From Angiostrongylus vasorum (lineage: Eukaryota; Nematoda; Chromadorea; Rhabditida; Metastrongylidae), in the NCBI GenBank assembly GCA_018806985.1, contig JADANN010000280.1, positions 204,243-268,242 on the forward strand: a DNA stretch of 64,000 bases. Direction: 5' to 3'. Positions within the stretch are counted from its first letter, which is position 1. Each line of letters begins with the position of its first letter. Below, piece after piece: positions 23,301-31,790 of the stretch. The notes under the pieces were generated by a model that had not been told where the DNA came from, did not search any database, and saw nothing but the letters and a program-made list of their open reading frames with translations. The position numbers and the translations under genes were made by a program.

Positions 23301-26300
23301 TGACTAATTTCTTAAGATGCACCATGCATTCGGCTTCATTAAGCATCGTTTGGATATGACTGAATGCAAATCTGGCCTTTACAATGACTCGCGGTGGCCT
23401 ACCGCTATATCGAGCCAATGCTGCTATCCTCTCGTAAAAGCCTGGTACCAATTTGCTCTAGCCCGAAAGGATGGAAGGCTTGTTGGGCCATGACCACGGG
23501 AGTCGATCCCATGTATGATGCAGGGAACCTCCGACCACTGCGCCTCACGCGCTCAGGTGATCATACGCGCTTATATAATGGCCTCGATAACTAACCCAAC
23601 ATAAATATAGCGACAGATATACTACTCTAAAAGCTGTTACCCACATTTAATCATTTACAACAACATGCGAAAAATTATGCGTCGTCATAAGCGGTCTACA
23701 CACAAAGCTAGGAGCAATCACGTATGTGTTGATGCTGTTCGCCTACAATCCTCCCATGTCGATATGGGCGCCCTTTAGACGCGAGGGTACATGGAGAAAT
23801 CATCAGTCAAGCGTGGCTACTCTTTCGAATTAACTCAAACAATAGGAAAGAACTGACACACAAAGATGAGTAAAGACTTTGTCCGTCTGACCTCTTTAGT
23901 TAATGATTAAGGTAGAATATATATTACTTGATAGTTGATACTTGATACTTGAATGGCCCGTCCTCACTGGTTGTGGGGACCCCAGCATAATCTTCATTTT
24001 TTCGGAGATTTGCTGGCTATGCCATTATGGTTCCCTGGAGTCCCGAGGTCAGCCTGGCCAAAGTCTGCCCTAGGTCCTCACCAACACAGGCAGTCGCAGC
24101 CCTTGTGGATCATAGGGAGATTTACCACCATGCGACTTTGATACCAGGACGGTGGTGGATCCTGGTATTGGTTTACTCCTAGCTAGGCTTCTTGATGGAA
24201 ACGCTGGACTACTTCTCAGCTTGAAAGACCCTGCCAGGAGATGAATCCCCCGCTGTAGATCGCAGTCTGACACCCAGGAACACCTCCCAGCCACGATGCA
24301 GCGGTGAACCGTTGGGAGGAGAATAATATTCAGAATACATATTATTCAGTAAAATAATGCAAAAAATTGCCTATTTCCTTCATTTGAATGAGCATCGGGA
24401 TCTTTCATCAACTTGAAAAAAAGCGCTTCTTTACCAGCTTTTGGAAAGAAGCACATAGCACATAGATAAACCTATTAACTAATCCGTCTTAAAAATTAAA
24501 AACAATTTCATGTGATCAGGGAAAGAAGTCGAACGAGAGACCGCATACTTATCGGTGGCTGCTTGTTGTACTACTCTGTACGATCTGTGCTAAATTAAAA
24601 AATTTAGAAAGAAGAAAAAATGCCTCAACAAATTATAGTTTTCAGTACGTGAATTTCTAAAGTCCAGAGAAATTTGGACTGTGTAGAAGAATTACAGGAG
24701 GATATCGATGCCTTGATTGTTCACAGAGGGTACACAGACTACCACTCATGGTTAGAGCTCTTTCTGTCGTCGAACGCCAGCTGTATTCAAACCGCAGTGA
24801 GCGAATATCTGTACTTCAATATATTCTTTCCTAATTCAATTGATTTCCACACAGAAATCCTGATAAATGCTCATGTACTCTACCCCATTGGTTGTTCATT
24901 GTTTGTAGACTTCTGTGCCATTTTGTTTCTGTTCAAATACCTTTACTTCGCGATGGTTGTTTGATCCTTTTTGTTGGATGGTTCTAAAACGGCGATGCTA
25001 GAAGCGTTTCAGAATGATGACGTGGTTCCGTCCATATGTCTTCTCGAAATCGCGATTAAAAAGCCGCCGGCTATGTTCCCTGACGATTTCGCTGCTCTTC
25101 CCAGTGATGGACCGATTTTCGACAAGCAAACACTTCAGTTTATTGGGTTCGTTCCTGAGTTTATGGCCTAAAAGGGCTAGACGATTCTAAAAGAAATTAT
25201 AGTTTGCCTTCCAATCTTATGAAATATTTAATGAATACAGCAGAGTTTCTCTCTGTATGAAAAACAGCTACCAATCTGTTTTTTTGAAGGAATTTTTTTT
25301 CGGATGCAATTTAATAGCCTTCCAAGTACTTGGATAGCTTTTCTAACACATTCACGAAGAAGCTCGTTTTTTCGTCAACAGACGACAATTTTACGATCAG
25401 TCGAGTATTTCAGGAGTTCAGAAATTTATAGTTCTATTGAAAGGATACTTTGCTCAATCGCTCTAATCATGGATACTTTTTCTCTATCGCCTTAATCACG
25501 TTACCAACTTTTGTGCAATGTCGTTTGAAATCTAGAAATACGTTTAGAATCAAGATCTTCACAACGTTGGAAATGAAATTGAGGGTTTTTTTAAAAACAT
25601 GGGTGATACCCTAGAAAACGCCACCGTGTTTTCCTAGACGAAACCTCTTCTGTCATTTGCTTTCATGTTCGAAATACGAGCTTCGAAGCAAAAAGTGGAG
25701 GGAGTATATGTCGTGGACTGCATGAAATCAGGATCTTATCGATGAAACAAAAGAACTGTCATTATTAGCATTTATGCGAAGCTTTGTGGATTCTAAAAGT
25801 TTCCATTTTTGTTAATAGAATTCGCAATGAGCTGAGGTGATTTGAAGCAGAAAGCTGCCATGCCTTTTAAATGGTGTGACTCCTATAGAGGTCACATTGT
25901 TACAAATGTGTTGTTTATTGGAAACCAACGAATTTTGTGCTTTATGCACTAAACTGAGTGTTCTCTCAAACTCTTCAGATTCTTACAGGTACTTCGTGGC
26001 CGTTCCGTCAAACGTCCCCCTTTCAATGAGCTACGATGACGTCCAGAATGTTTTCCGTAATATCGAGTTCACTTGCAAAAATATGACCATCAACTACGGT
26101 ACATTTACCACTTTGATTTTTGACAGCTTATTCGCAACATTTCTCTTTAAAAATTACTGCCTTTTTTTCAAAGAAGACGGATTCGACACTTTGTTAGTAA
26201 TAAACCACAAACAGTTTGCTGGAGTCCCGAGGCCAGACTAGCCAAAGTCTACCCCAGGTCATTATCACCACAGGCAGTCGCAGCCTTTGTGGATCAGAAA

Positions 26301-29300
26301 GAGATTTGCTGCCAAGAGACTAATTTGATACGACGACGATGGTAGATCCTGGTAATGGCTTTCTCTCAGCAGGGCTTCCAATGGAAACGCCGTACTTCTT
26401 TTCAACCTAGTAAACCCTGCTGAGGGATGAATACCCTTGCTGTACATCGCAGCCGGACACCCAGGAACACCTGTAACTACGATGAGGCAGTAAACCATTG
26501 AAAAACTTCATTGTATTGTATATCACTTGCCGACTAGATGCCTACGGCCTGCAAGTTTTTCCACTATAATAGACAGATGCAAAAACAGTGAACAGCTCTT
26601 TTTGTCACGATTTTACAAACAATTTTTATGACAATTCCTCTCAACGGTTGACCGCCTCATTGTGGCTGGAAGGTGTTCCTGGGTATCGAGCTGTCCGGCG
26701 TTTCTATTAGGAAGCGCAGCGAAGAATAAATCACTACCAGGATCCGTCGCCGTCCTGGTATCAAACTAGTCGCATGGTGACAAATCTTTCTCTGACCCAC
26801 AAACCGAGTTTGCATCAAAAGAGGGCAATGGTGACAGCTTGCTAGTCTGCACCCACGTTAAGCGAATAAACATTCCAAATTTTGCCGACGCGGTTACAGG
26901 ATGGAAGCAGTCGATGACTTAAATAGGAGGAAGTCACAGTGTATTTGTGCAACAGTGGTCAACAGAGAAGGTTCCACTTTCTCTAAAAACAAGTAGATAA
27001 ATAAAATTTTAAATCATTGCTAACAAAGCTTTAAAATCCCCATGCTTCAATGGAAGGGAATTCGAATTTGTATTGTTGGCGAAGTTCTGTAAATTCAATG
27101 GTGCACGTTTTGGTTAATAAAGTGATTACTTGGACCGAAATAGAACATTTCCAATTTGCCATTCAGCAACCACCAATACTTTTTCATTAACCTAATATTT
27201 GTTGGTCCCTACTTTTTACGCTTAAACGATAAAAGGATAAAGCTCGGCGTTGATCAATCCCTGAGGGATGCGCCATGCATTCGACTTCATCAAGCATCGT
27301 TTGGAGGTGATTGAATGCATATCTGGTCTTTACAATGACTCGCTGTGGCCTACCGATATATTGATTCGGTGCTGCTATCTTCCCAGACAAGTCTGATAGC
27401 AATCTGCCACCCCGGAGGGATGGAAGGCTTGGTGAGCCGTGGGCGCGTGGATCGATTCCACGTGTGTGCTGCAGGGCGCCTGCAACCACTGCGCCATACG
27501 CGCCACTTTTCACGCTTAATGAGACAAATTTACGCATAGTATAGCACAATCGCATCAATTCTTTTCTTTCATCGTTCCTAATGATTCACAAATTCCAGCA
27601 GATTCACCGGTCATGTGCTTGTCGTCGTCGGACACGACCAAGTATTACGATATCATCGCCACATTGGCTCCGTCAACATTGTTCTCTGTGGCGATTTCGG
27701 TTGCCATCAGTTTGGTGGTGGTCATCCTTTGCACACGACGGCTGACGTTATCTATTATTAGCATTATTGTCATCTGCGGTGTTATCCTTTGGACGACGTC
27801 AATTCTAATATTGTTGGGTGAGTACAATGCGTAACAATTATTACTTAACATAAGGACGAGGTTTTACGTACAATCTTTTGCTGCAGACTCCTTCAAAGGC
27901 AGTTTTGTAAAATGTGTCATCTGATGGAAGCAGCCATTTGATTCATCTCCACTAGCTCCATTGAAAGAACCTGTTGTAATGCGGGGTTCTTTGCGATATT
28001 CTTGATCGATTCCTGATTCTAAGCCTCCAGATCAAAAAAGTCAAACTGGAGATTTTTTGCGGGAGTGTGATAAGGTGGACAAAATTAACAACGTGGACTA
28101 AAGCCGAATTCTCGGCAGCTTTGAGCAGACACCTATACTGCTTCAATGATCCATTTGAATGAAGAACTGCCTCAGAAGGAACTGCTTCATCAACTTTGTT
28201 GTCCTGTAATCACTACACTAGCCGTTCTTCGACTAGCAGTCACCGCAGTTCTAAAAGAAAAGTGTCCGATCCGTGCCGCAACGTTGTGATCAAATCGTGG
28301 ATTAAGATAGTCATAACTTGATCGACCCTAACATCATATTGAGACAAATTACGGAATTAAGGAAAAAGCACTCCACCAATTTTTTATGAAAGCCCATACT
28401 CTAAGTTGCAAAGGAGTGAGTTCCATATTACCGCCTCATCTAAGAACCATACTGGGTGTAAACCCATTCATTTCTAACAGTCACTCCATCGCGCTGTGCC
28501 GTTGGAAACTTGAGCATCCTCCCTAATCTTCAATGCGATCATGATGGTCATGGCAATGCACGCGAAATCATGCTGTTATTGAGTTTGTTAATAACTCCGG
28601 AAACAAAATGGACTTTCTCCAAAACTGTCTGTTTAGGTTGGAAGTTCAGCGTCGTCGAATCGACGATACTTGTACTTACGATCGGACTTGGTTTCGACTT
28701 CACTCTTCACTTCGCCGTTTCATATCGAGATGATAATGCAAGGGATCCGAAAGCCAGAGTCAGGTTTGTTAACGCTTGGATTTAGTGTTCGAGTAATTGC
28801 TATGGACACACCTACCTTATTTGCTTTGTTCTTCTGTTTCGCCTTCTTAATCAAAATCATAGTGGTTGAATGTTGAAGTGAAGAAGACTGATCAAAAGCA
28901 ACAATATATTCCTCAGAGCATCTTCATATTTTACAGGCAACTGCTCCTTAGAAATAAATTGAGATTTTCTAGTTCGTGCCTCTCCTCTGCAGGGCAGTCA
29001 TGTCTTCTCGGTGCTACCACTTCGGTACTCTGTGGCATTCCGTTGCTCTTCGGAAGTACGGCAGCCTTCACTCAGGTGGGTAGGCTACATGATTTGTGTT
29101 CTAAATTGAGCCATCGGAAATAGTTCCAGTCTTTTTTTAACCGCTCCATCCCGGCCTCGTTTTTGTGAGTGGCCCAGTCGAACACGCTCGATTCTTGTAT
29201 GCTCGAATTTTTCCGATCTTTTGGCAAGAAAAGTCTTCTTTTTTTGTAACCATAGTGCCTCAAAAGCTGTGAACATAACAGAATTCTAGAACATACTTTA

Positions 29301-29767
29301 CTCTACCGTTCTATGAGTATGAATATCATCTATGCACCCATTTACTGTGTGTTACAATGGTCATTGTGCAAATACATTGCTCTCCCTGCCTAACTAACTG
29401 CGCTTGTTCAGGTCGAGTTACAATTAGCTTTTTTTCCATGTTATTGCTACAGTATTAGCAGATGGAGGGTGATGCAGCGCACTACTTTTAGTAAATTACA
29501 GAACATCCTAAACTTGAATTTTTTATAGGTCACTTTAGCGTTTAGCTTTTGATTACACTACACGACATTGACTGCCCTTTTTTCTCACTATGACTAGCAA
29601 ATTTCCAAGTTATGAGATTCCGTTTCTCAGGATGGAAGCTGTTCCAGGTTGGCTCCTTGCTGATCAATCTCGGGGTAACATCGCTGGTTGGTGCAACAGT
29701 GCTATTCCCTGCTGTGATATTATGCTTGACAGATAAGCAAAACAAAATACAAATCATTCGACTGTAA
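13828..29767 (+). CDS. Dispatched-family transmembrane protein (CHE-14/PTD-2 type), about 911 residues
   Basis: Exons deduced by phase and splice sites: 13802-13889 (ATG 13828), 14192-14315, 16085-16275, 17148-17346, 17558-17739, 17867-18014, 18100-18272, 18401-18487, 18576-18709, 19079-19257, 20384-20645, about 23164-23217, 24668-24796, 25013-25146, 25989-26098, 27599-27817, 28637-28763, a likely 20-base exon 28917-28936, 28993-29075 and 29648-29767 (TAA). Dispatched proteins belong to the RND/patched superfamily and release lipid-modified secreted proteins; nematode CHE-14 acts in apical secretion in epithelia. The order TM1, extracellular loop, sterol-sensing-type TM2-6, second loop, TM7-12 is complete. 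The GADDAF and GLGFDF acidic motifs are both kept. Weak points are a one-base phase mismatch between exons 7 and 8 (a GGG run at 18271), a weak acceptor at 23163, and a GC donor at 28937. These could be assembly indels, unusual splicing or early decay. Family identity is firm; whether it matches che-14 or ptd-2 is not decided. Confidence 0.88.
15112..15290. repeat. HHR-D fold-back: hairpin of two opposed hammerhead-like ends
   Basis: A near-perfect inverted repeat in the intron between exons 2 and 3 of the Dispatched gene. The left arm (about 15115-15193) and right arm (about 15206-15285) start and end with TCATTGATACGCTAAC and its approximate complement. Each arm carries one CTGAGGA...GAAACGTT-type motif, at 15156-15193 (-) and 15206-15246 (+). 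Only about 12 bases separate the arms. Confidence 0.75.
16085..16275 (+). CDS. Dispatched exon 3: GFETRGT segment
   Basis: Acceptor CTAACAATGCAG, donor AGGAG|GTGAGG. The first residues GFETRGTSLANARLTLEAM match the conserved stretch after TM1 in Dispatched proteins (GFE.RGT..). It joins exon 2 in phase 0 and exon 4 in phase 2. An in-frame ATG upstream at 16013 is only intron read-through. Confidence 0.85.
16330..16505. repeat. MITE-C, short palindromic version, in a Dispatched intron
   Basis: The left arm has ATGATGCTGAGATATTTGC and GCAGGTGTCTGCG; the right arm has CGCAGACACCTGCGATC and TTTTGCAAATATCTCAGCC, so the two arms are reverse complements. The centre keeps only CCCCGGAAAGGATAATAGCG. 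The terminal CACCCTGCCATTGAAAAG is present on the right only. Confidence 0.75.
17148..18272 (+). CDS. Dispatched exons 4-7: first extracellular loop
   Basis: Four exons: 17148-17346, 17558-17739, 17867-18014 and 18100-18272. The acceptors are all T-rich ending in AG (for example TTTTTTTTCAG at 17557). Phases join without stops through the first three junctions. The encoded loop has Cys residues spaced as in a disulfide-bonded ectodomain (GDPC, RKLC, SNCLRFSTPNTC, QKC, TTC) and an F-rich C-terminal part leading to SKLAGIS, just before TM2. At the end of exon 7 the only GT donor (GG|GTAGGA) leaves two bases where exon 8 needs one. A single extra G in the GGG run would explain it. Confidence 0.75.
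18401..19257 (+). CDS. Dispatched exons 8-10: sterol-sensing-type TM2-TM5 with GADD motif
   Basis: Exon 18401-18487 encodes TM2 (GLILLCFLLYSRS) and the start of TM3. An 88-base intron (18488-18575, G|GTATCG ... GAACAG) then joins to 18576-18709. Reading straight through it instead shifts the frame, because a 17-base repeat (TTCTTCTTCTATACGGT) occurs in the intron and again in the exon. The exon continues with FFPSLNSLAVVVMIAVGADDAFLLHTYY. The paired Asp in GADD lies in TM4 and is the family's predicted ion-relay site. Exon 19079-19257 gives the LRHSLASMFVTSATTAVAFISN segment, another Dispatched signature, leading to TM5. Confidence 0.85.
19595..20275. repeat. HHR-D element in a Dispatched intron
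   Basis: Ends are inverted: CTTTCGTTGATAAGCTGATAC at the left and TTTTATCGATGAAAGAG at the right. An interior pair of inverted blocks (ATCGAATCGAGTCCAC at 19746 and TTTTCGACTCGGTGCGATCAC at 20107) also occurs in the 56.15 kb element. The right end carries the hammerhead-like motif 20179-20218; the left-end motif is degraded. Confidence 0.65.
20179..20218 (+). ncRNA. hammerhead-like self-cleaving RNA motif (candidate), intronic
   Basis: Core CUGAAGA, stem II GCG/CGC with loop AUGG, then GAAAC and GUU. Stem I can form five pairs, CGGCU with GGCCG (one G-U). The motif is in the sense direction of the Dispatched pre-mRNA, 165 bases upstream of exon 20384. An extra G before GAAA weakens it. Confidence 0.45.
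20384..20645 (+). CDS. Dispatched exon 11: TM6, linker and TM7
   Basis: Acceptor TCGTTGTTTCAG, donor AAG|GTTAGC. It encodes RCFGVFASLTVIANFVLVLFLLPSTMM, a signature helix of the family ('CFGvFA...N..l....lP'), then a Cys-containing linker and a second hydrophobic segment (YIIVVLGSAATILATAIIFIF) ending FPLPQHNPVK. Phases match exon 19079-19257 (AG|G). The following intron is about 2.5 kb and holds a MITE-C and an antisense hammerhead-like motif. Confidence 0.85.
21524..21567 (-). ncRNA. hammerhead-like motif, antisense in a Dispatched intron (candidate)
   Basis: Reading the minus strand: CUCUGAAGAAGGC, a variable loop, GGCGAAACGUUAGUC. The core words CUGAAGA, GAAAC and GUU are intact. Stem II pairs poorly in this copy, so it is a weak member. 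It marks a further HHR-D-like repeat. Confidence 0.3.
21851..22190. repeat. MITE-C, full palindromic copy
   Basis: Best copy of the family. The left arm begins TTAACTTTCTATTTGCTGCC and the right arm ends as its near-complement (GGCAGTAAATGAAAAGTTAA). Both arms continue inward through TTTTTCATGGCAGGG, TGCTGAGATATTTGC and the GGTGTC block for about 110 bases. The unique centre is about 100 bases. It has no open frame and is non-autonomous. Confidence 0.85.
22195..23150. other. intron of the Dispatched gene, no repeat named
   Basis: Intronic sequence between exons 20384-20645 and 23164-23217. A minus-strand open frame at 22642-22926 lies wholly within the intron and has no recognisable motif, so it is not annotated as a gene. 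Confidence 0.5.
23164..26098 (+). CDS. Dispatched exons 12-15: second extracellular loop
   Basis: Exons are about 23164-23217, 24668-24796, 25013-25146 and 25989-26098. The first gives LFDPYQQYSVQTKEFKAT, matching the 'LF...HPFE.Y' start of the second loop. Only the weak acceptor ending GAAG (23163) keeps phase; the stronger TTTTAG at 23153 is off by one. The next starts RNLDCVEEL and ends CIQTA|GTGAGC. The third ends FIG|GTTCGT and joins YFVAVPSNVPLSMSYDDV of the fourth without a break. A TAA after 25146 is intronic. SINE-A and Ret-B copies fill the introns. Confidence 0.75.
23279..23555 (-). repeat. SINE-A copy in a Dispatched intron
   Basis: Minus-strand tRNA-derived SINE; more diverged than others (AAGCTCTTGGCGATGAC at the body end), with the tRNA-like head near 23500-23555. 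Confidence 0.8.
23932..24322 (-). repeat. Ret-B copy in a Dispatched intron
   Basis: Nearly full-length. Its TAAG-type tail is at the left (ATTACTTGATAGTTGATACT as seen on +), and the 5' end GGTTCACCGCTGCATCG (complement) is near 24310. It lies in the intron between exons 23164-23217 and 24668-24796. Confidence 0.8.
26215..26500 (-). repeat. Ret-B copy, tail-truncated
   Basis: Begins inside the family at GGAGTCCCGAGGCCAG (seen on +) and runs to the 5' end GAGGCAGTAAACCATTG. The tail part is missing. Confidence 0.75.
26641..26812 (+). repeat. Ret-B copy, internally deleted
   Basis: 5' end TCTCAACGGTTGACCGCCTC, then a shortened body ending GGTATCAAACTAGTCGCATGG. It is opposite in orientation to the copy 140 bases upstream, so the two could fold back on each other in the intron. 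Confidence 0.7.
27230..27505 (-). repeat. SINE-A copy in a Dispatched intron
   Basis: Minus-strand tRNA-derived SINE, well conserved. It ends less than 100 bases upstream of exon 27599, next to that exon's acceptor region. Confidence 0.85.
27599..29767 (+). CDS. Dispatched exons 16-20: TM8-TM12 and C-terminus
   Basis: Exon 27599-27817 encodes two helices (LFSVAISVAISLVVVIL and IISIIVICGVILWTTSIL). Exon 28637-28763 gives GWKFSVVESTILVLTIGLG followed by FDFTLHFAVSYR; the Asp in GFDF is the TM10 relay residue of the family. A 20-base exon (28917-28936, AGCATC...TTACAG) fits the phase and restores the expected seven-residue spacing, but uses a GC donor. Exon 28993-29075 encodes QSCLLGATTSVLCGIPLL. 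Exon 29648-29767 ends VILCLTDK... with TAA at 29765-29767. A short cytosolic tail follows the last helix. Confidence 0.8.
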
Positions 29768-29828
29768 AGTTACAAATTGTTTTAAGATTGTTTATTTGAT
29801 ATCTTTCCCATTCCTATTTGCTTGATCG

Positions 29829-29834
29829 AATAAA
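29829..29834 (+). terminator. AATAAA polyadenylation signal of the Dispatched gene
   Basis: AATAAA lies 62 bases after the TAA stop, the first such hexamer downstream and at a distance typical of nematode 3' UTRs. Confidence 0.6.
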
Positions 29835-30235
29835 TTCAAGAAAGTCTAAAGGAGCATAAAACAGAAAGCGATCAGAACAGTACGCAAGCAAACTTGACTG
29901 GGAAAGGCACGACGAAACTTCTGAAGAATACACTTGAATTAACAACCACAATTCATGATTTAATTATCGAATGGAGTCAATGGAAGGTCTCGAAAAGTCG
30001 TTAAGAAAGCAAGAAGAAGTGTAACGCTGATCATTTTATAGTTGTATTATGGCGAACGTTCCTTAAGATTTGATGTCCACATTTGAAACGACACGCGGTA
30101 TCATGTCTGATCTGATCTAGTTACGTCCACTTCAATCTTTCGCTATATATTTTTCCCATTTCTTAAAAAATGAGGGAGGATAACAATCAGTGCATTTAAT
30201 ATACTTAGCCAATTCATTCTATGTGTAAAAATGAT

Positions 30236-30299
30236 AAAAGCTCTCGGCGTTGATCAATCCCCTGAGGGTTCCGCCATGCATTCGACTTCAATAAGGACA
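30236..30299 (-). repeat. SINE-A 3' fragment
   Basis: Only the body end survives (AGCTCTCGGCGTTGATCAAT to GCATTCGACTTCAATAAGG). The same truncated fragment is present in the duplicated copy at 54843-54902. Confidence 0.75.
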
Positions 30300-30540
30300 C
30301 CGACCTGTTCGAATATTCTGAAAATGTGTTGAGTCCAGTTGTAACGCGCATTTATCAATCTTAAAAAATTCAGCATCTTATTTCTCTTGTTTCCTTGAAT
30401 TTTTCTTCGCTAATTTTAGAAGGTTTCCATCTCTTCTGAGAACTGGAACTTTCCTGAAATATCTAAGATTTGCACAGAAGTTCTGCAGATTTCACATGAA
30501 TTCTCACCATAATGGTGACGTGGAAACAGTGTTGGGACTA

Positions 30541-30930
30541 ATTACTTACTTGATACTTGAACGGCCTGTCCTCACTGGTTGTGCGGGCCCCCAGAGTAAT
30601 CTCCATTTTTCGGAGATTTGCTAGTTAAGCCATTATGGTTCCCTGGAGTCCCGAGGTCAGCCTAGCCAAAGTCTACCTTAGGTCTTCACCACCATAGGCA
30701 GTCGCAGCCATTGTGGATCAGAGGAAGATTTACCACCATGCGACTTAGATACCAGGACGGTGGTGGATCCTAGTCTTGGTTTACTCTTAGCTAGGCTTCC
30801 TGATGAAAACGCCGGACTCCTCCTCAGCCTGGGAGACCCTGTCAGGGAGATGAATCCCCCGCTGTATATGGCAGTCCGACATGGAGGAACACCTCCCATC
30901 CACGATGAGGCGGTAAACCGTTGGGAGATT
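30541..30930 (-). repeat. Ret-B full-length copy (source-side)
   Basis: Tail ATTACTTACTTGATACTTGA at the left, body, and 5' end GGCGGTAAACCGTTGGGAG at the right. Read on the minus strand, it transcribes toward, and antisense to, the Dispatched 3' end, which matters for the chimeric insertion at 53.3-55.5 kb. Confidence 0.85.
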
Positions 30931-30939
30931 GAGGCTAAT

Positions 30940-31790
30940 TGGTAACAACAATGATGATACGTAGCCCTACTACTCGCGCTGGTTCTCGGTCTATAAGCAA
31001 ACCACATTGTTTCCTTGGTAACTAGCCTAGCACGCACTAAATGTTATATTTTTGGTAAGAATGATGATAAATAATATAGTATAAACAGACCTTGTCGCTA
31101 CTTATTGTTACAGTTTCATTGGAGTCATTTGTTGTGGCAGCACCTGTCGATGACGATTTCGATTCTTTTAAAAAACAAAAAGTCATCCAGAACAAGTCAT
31201 TATTCATTAATTTTTGCAGAAACAAAAGTCACTTTGTCACTTTGGATTTTTCCAGTCTTCTGGAACATCACTTTTGAGTGAACAAGCGTGTTGAAGTTTA
31301 GACGGGCTGGGTTCGATCGTCTTTGCTTCAGTCATCTAAAATCTTCCGGTTTACAATGGTAAAACTCAGTAACCGGTCAGCAACCACAACCACCAAACGT
31401 TACTTTATTTTCTGAAGTGTCAGAAAACGCAAATCACGCGGAACCATACTGTGAACGCAGTTCATACGGTAATACGTCAATCCACATCTGACGTGGGATG
31501 AGGTGATATTTCAACTGGATGGATTGTAAACAATGATGAAAAAAACACGAAAAAAAGAAACTATGCTATCCAACTAAGTACTTAGGGCTAAGAAGGTGTA
31601 ATTATAGGCTTGTTTTAGAGTATTATTAAGTCCCTGACCAAAGTAGATTGGGGTCCGTTTGCAAGTAGTATAGTTCATCAGGCCCGAAGACGAAACCAAC
31701 TAACAAGGCGTATGAGGAGGGCAATTGAAATGGATACCTGATATTCCCGCGCCAGATCGTTTTGATTGAACACTTAATCATAGGTATGGT
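30940..31790. other. no gene recognised
   Basis: An open frame at 31092-31277 (+) follows a fair acceptor (TTATTGTTACAG, ending 31113) and codes for FVVAAPVDDDFDSFKKQ, but no partner exon or family was found. The rest is unassigned. Confidence 0.3.

Larger units (their letters stand above)
28956..30930 (+). repeat. source copy of a 1.98-kb segmental duplication (Dispatched 3' end)
   Basis: Nearly identical to 53566-55540. It includes the last two Dispatched exons, their introns, the polyadenylation site, a SINE-A fragment and a full Ret-B. The left limit (AAATTGAGATTTTC) lies in intron; the right limit is the 5' end of the Ret-B. Confidence 0.95.

Noticed and set aside
24070..24294. Minus-strand frame with a Cys/Trp-containing start, also at 30678-31037
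   Set aside because: Lies within Ret-B and recurs in other Ret-B copies with frame breaks; no coding role is supported.
24846..24961. Extension of the Dispatched exon at 24668 through a hydrophobic frame to TGA near 24963
   Set aside because: The GTGAGC donor after 24796 gives a phase-0 join to the next exon, whereas the extension ends in a stop and adds residues not expected in the extracellular loop.
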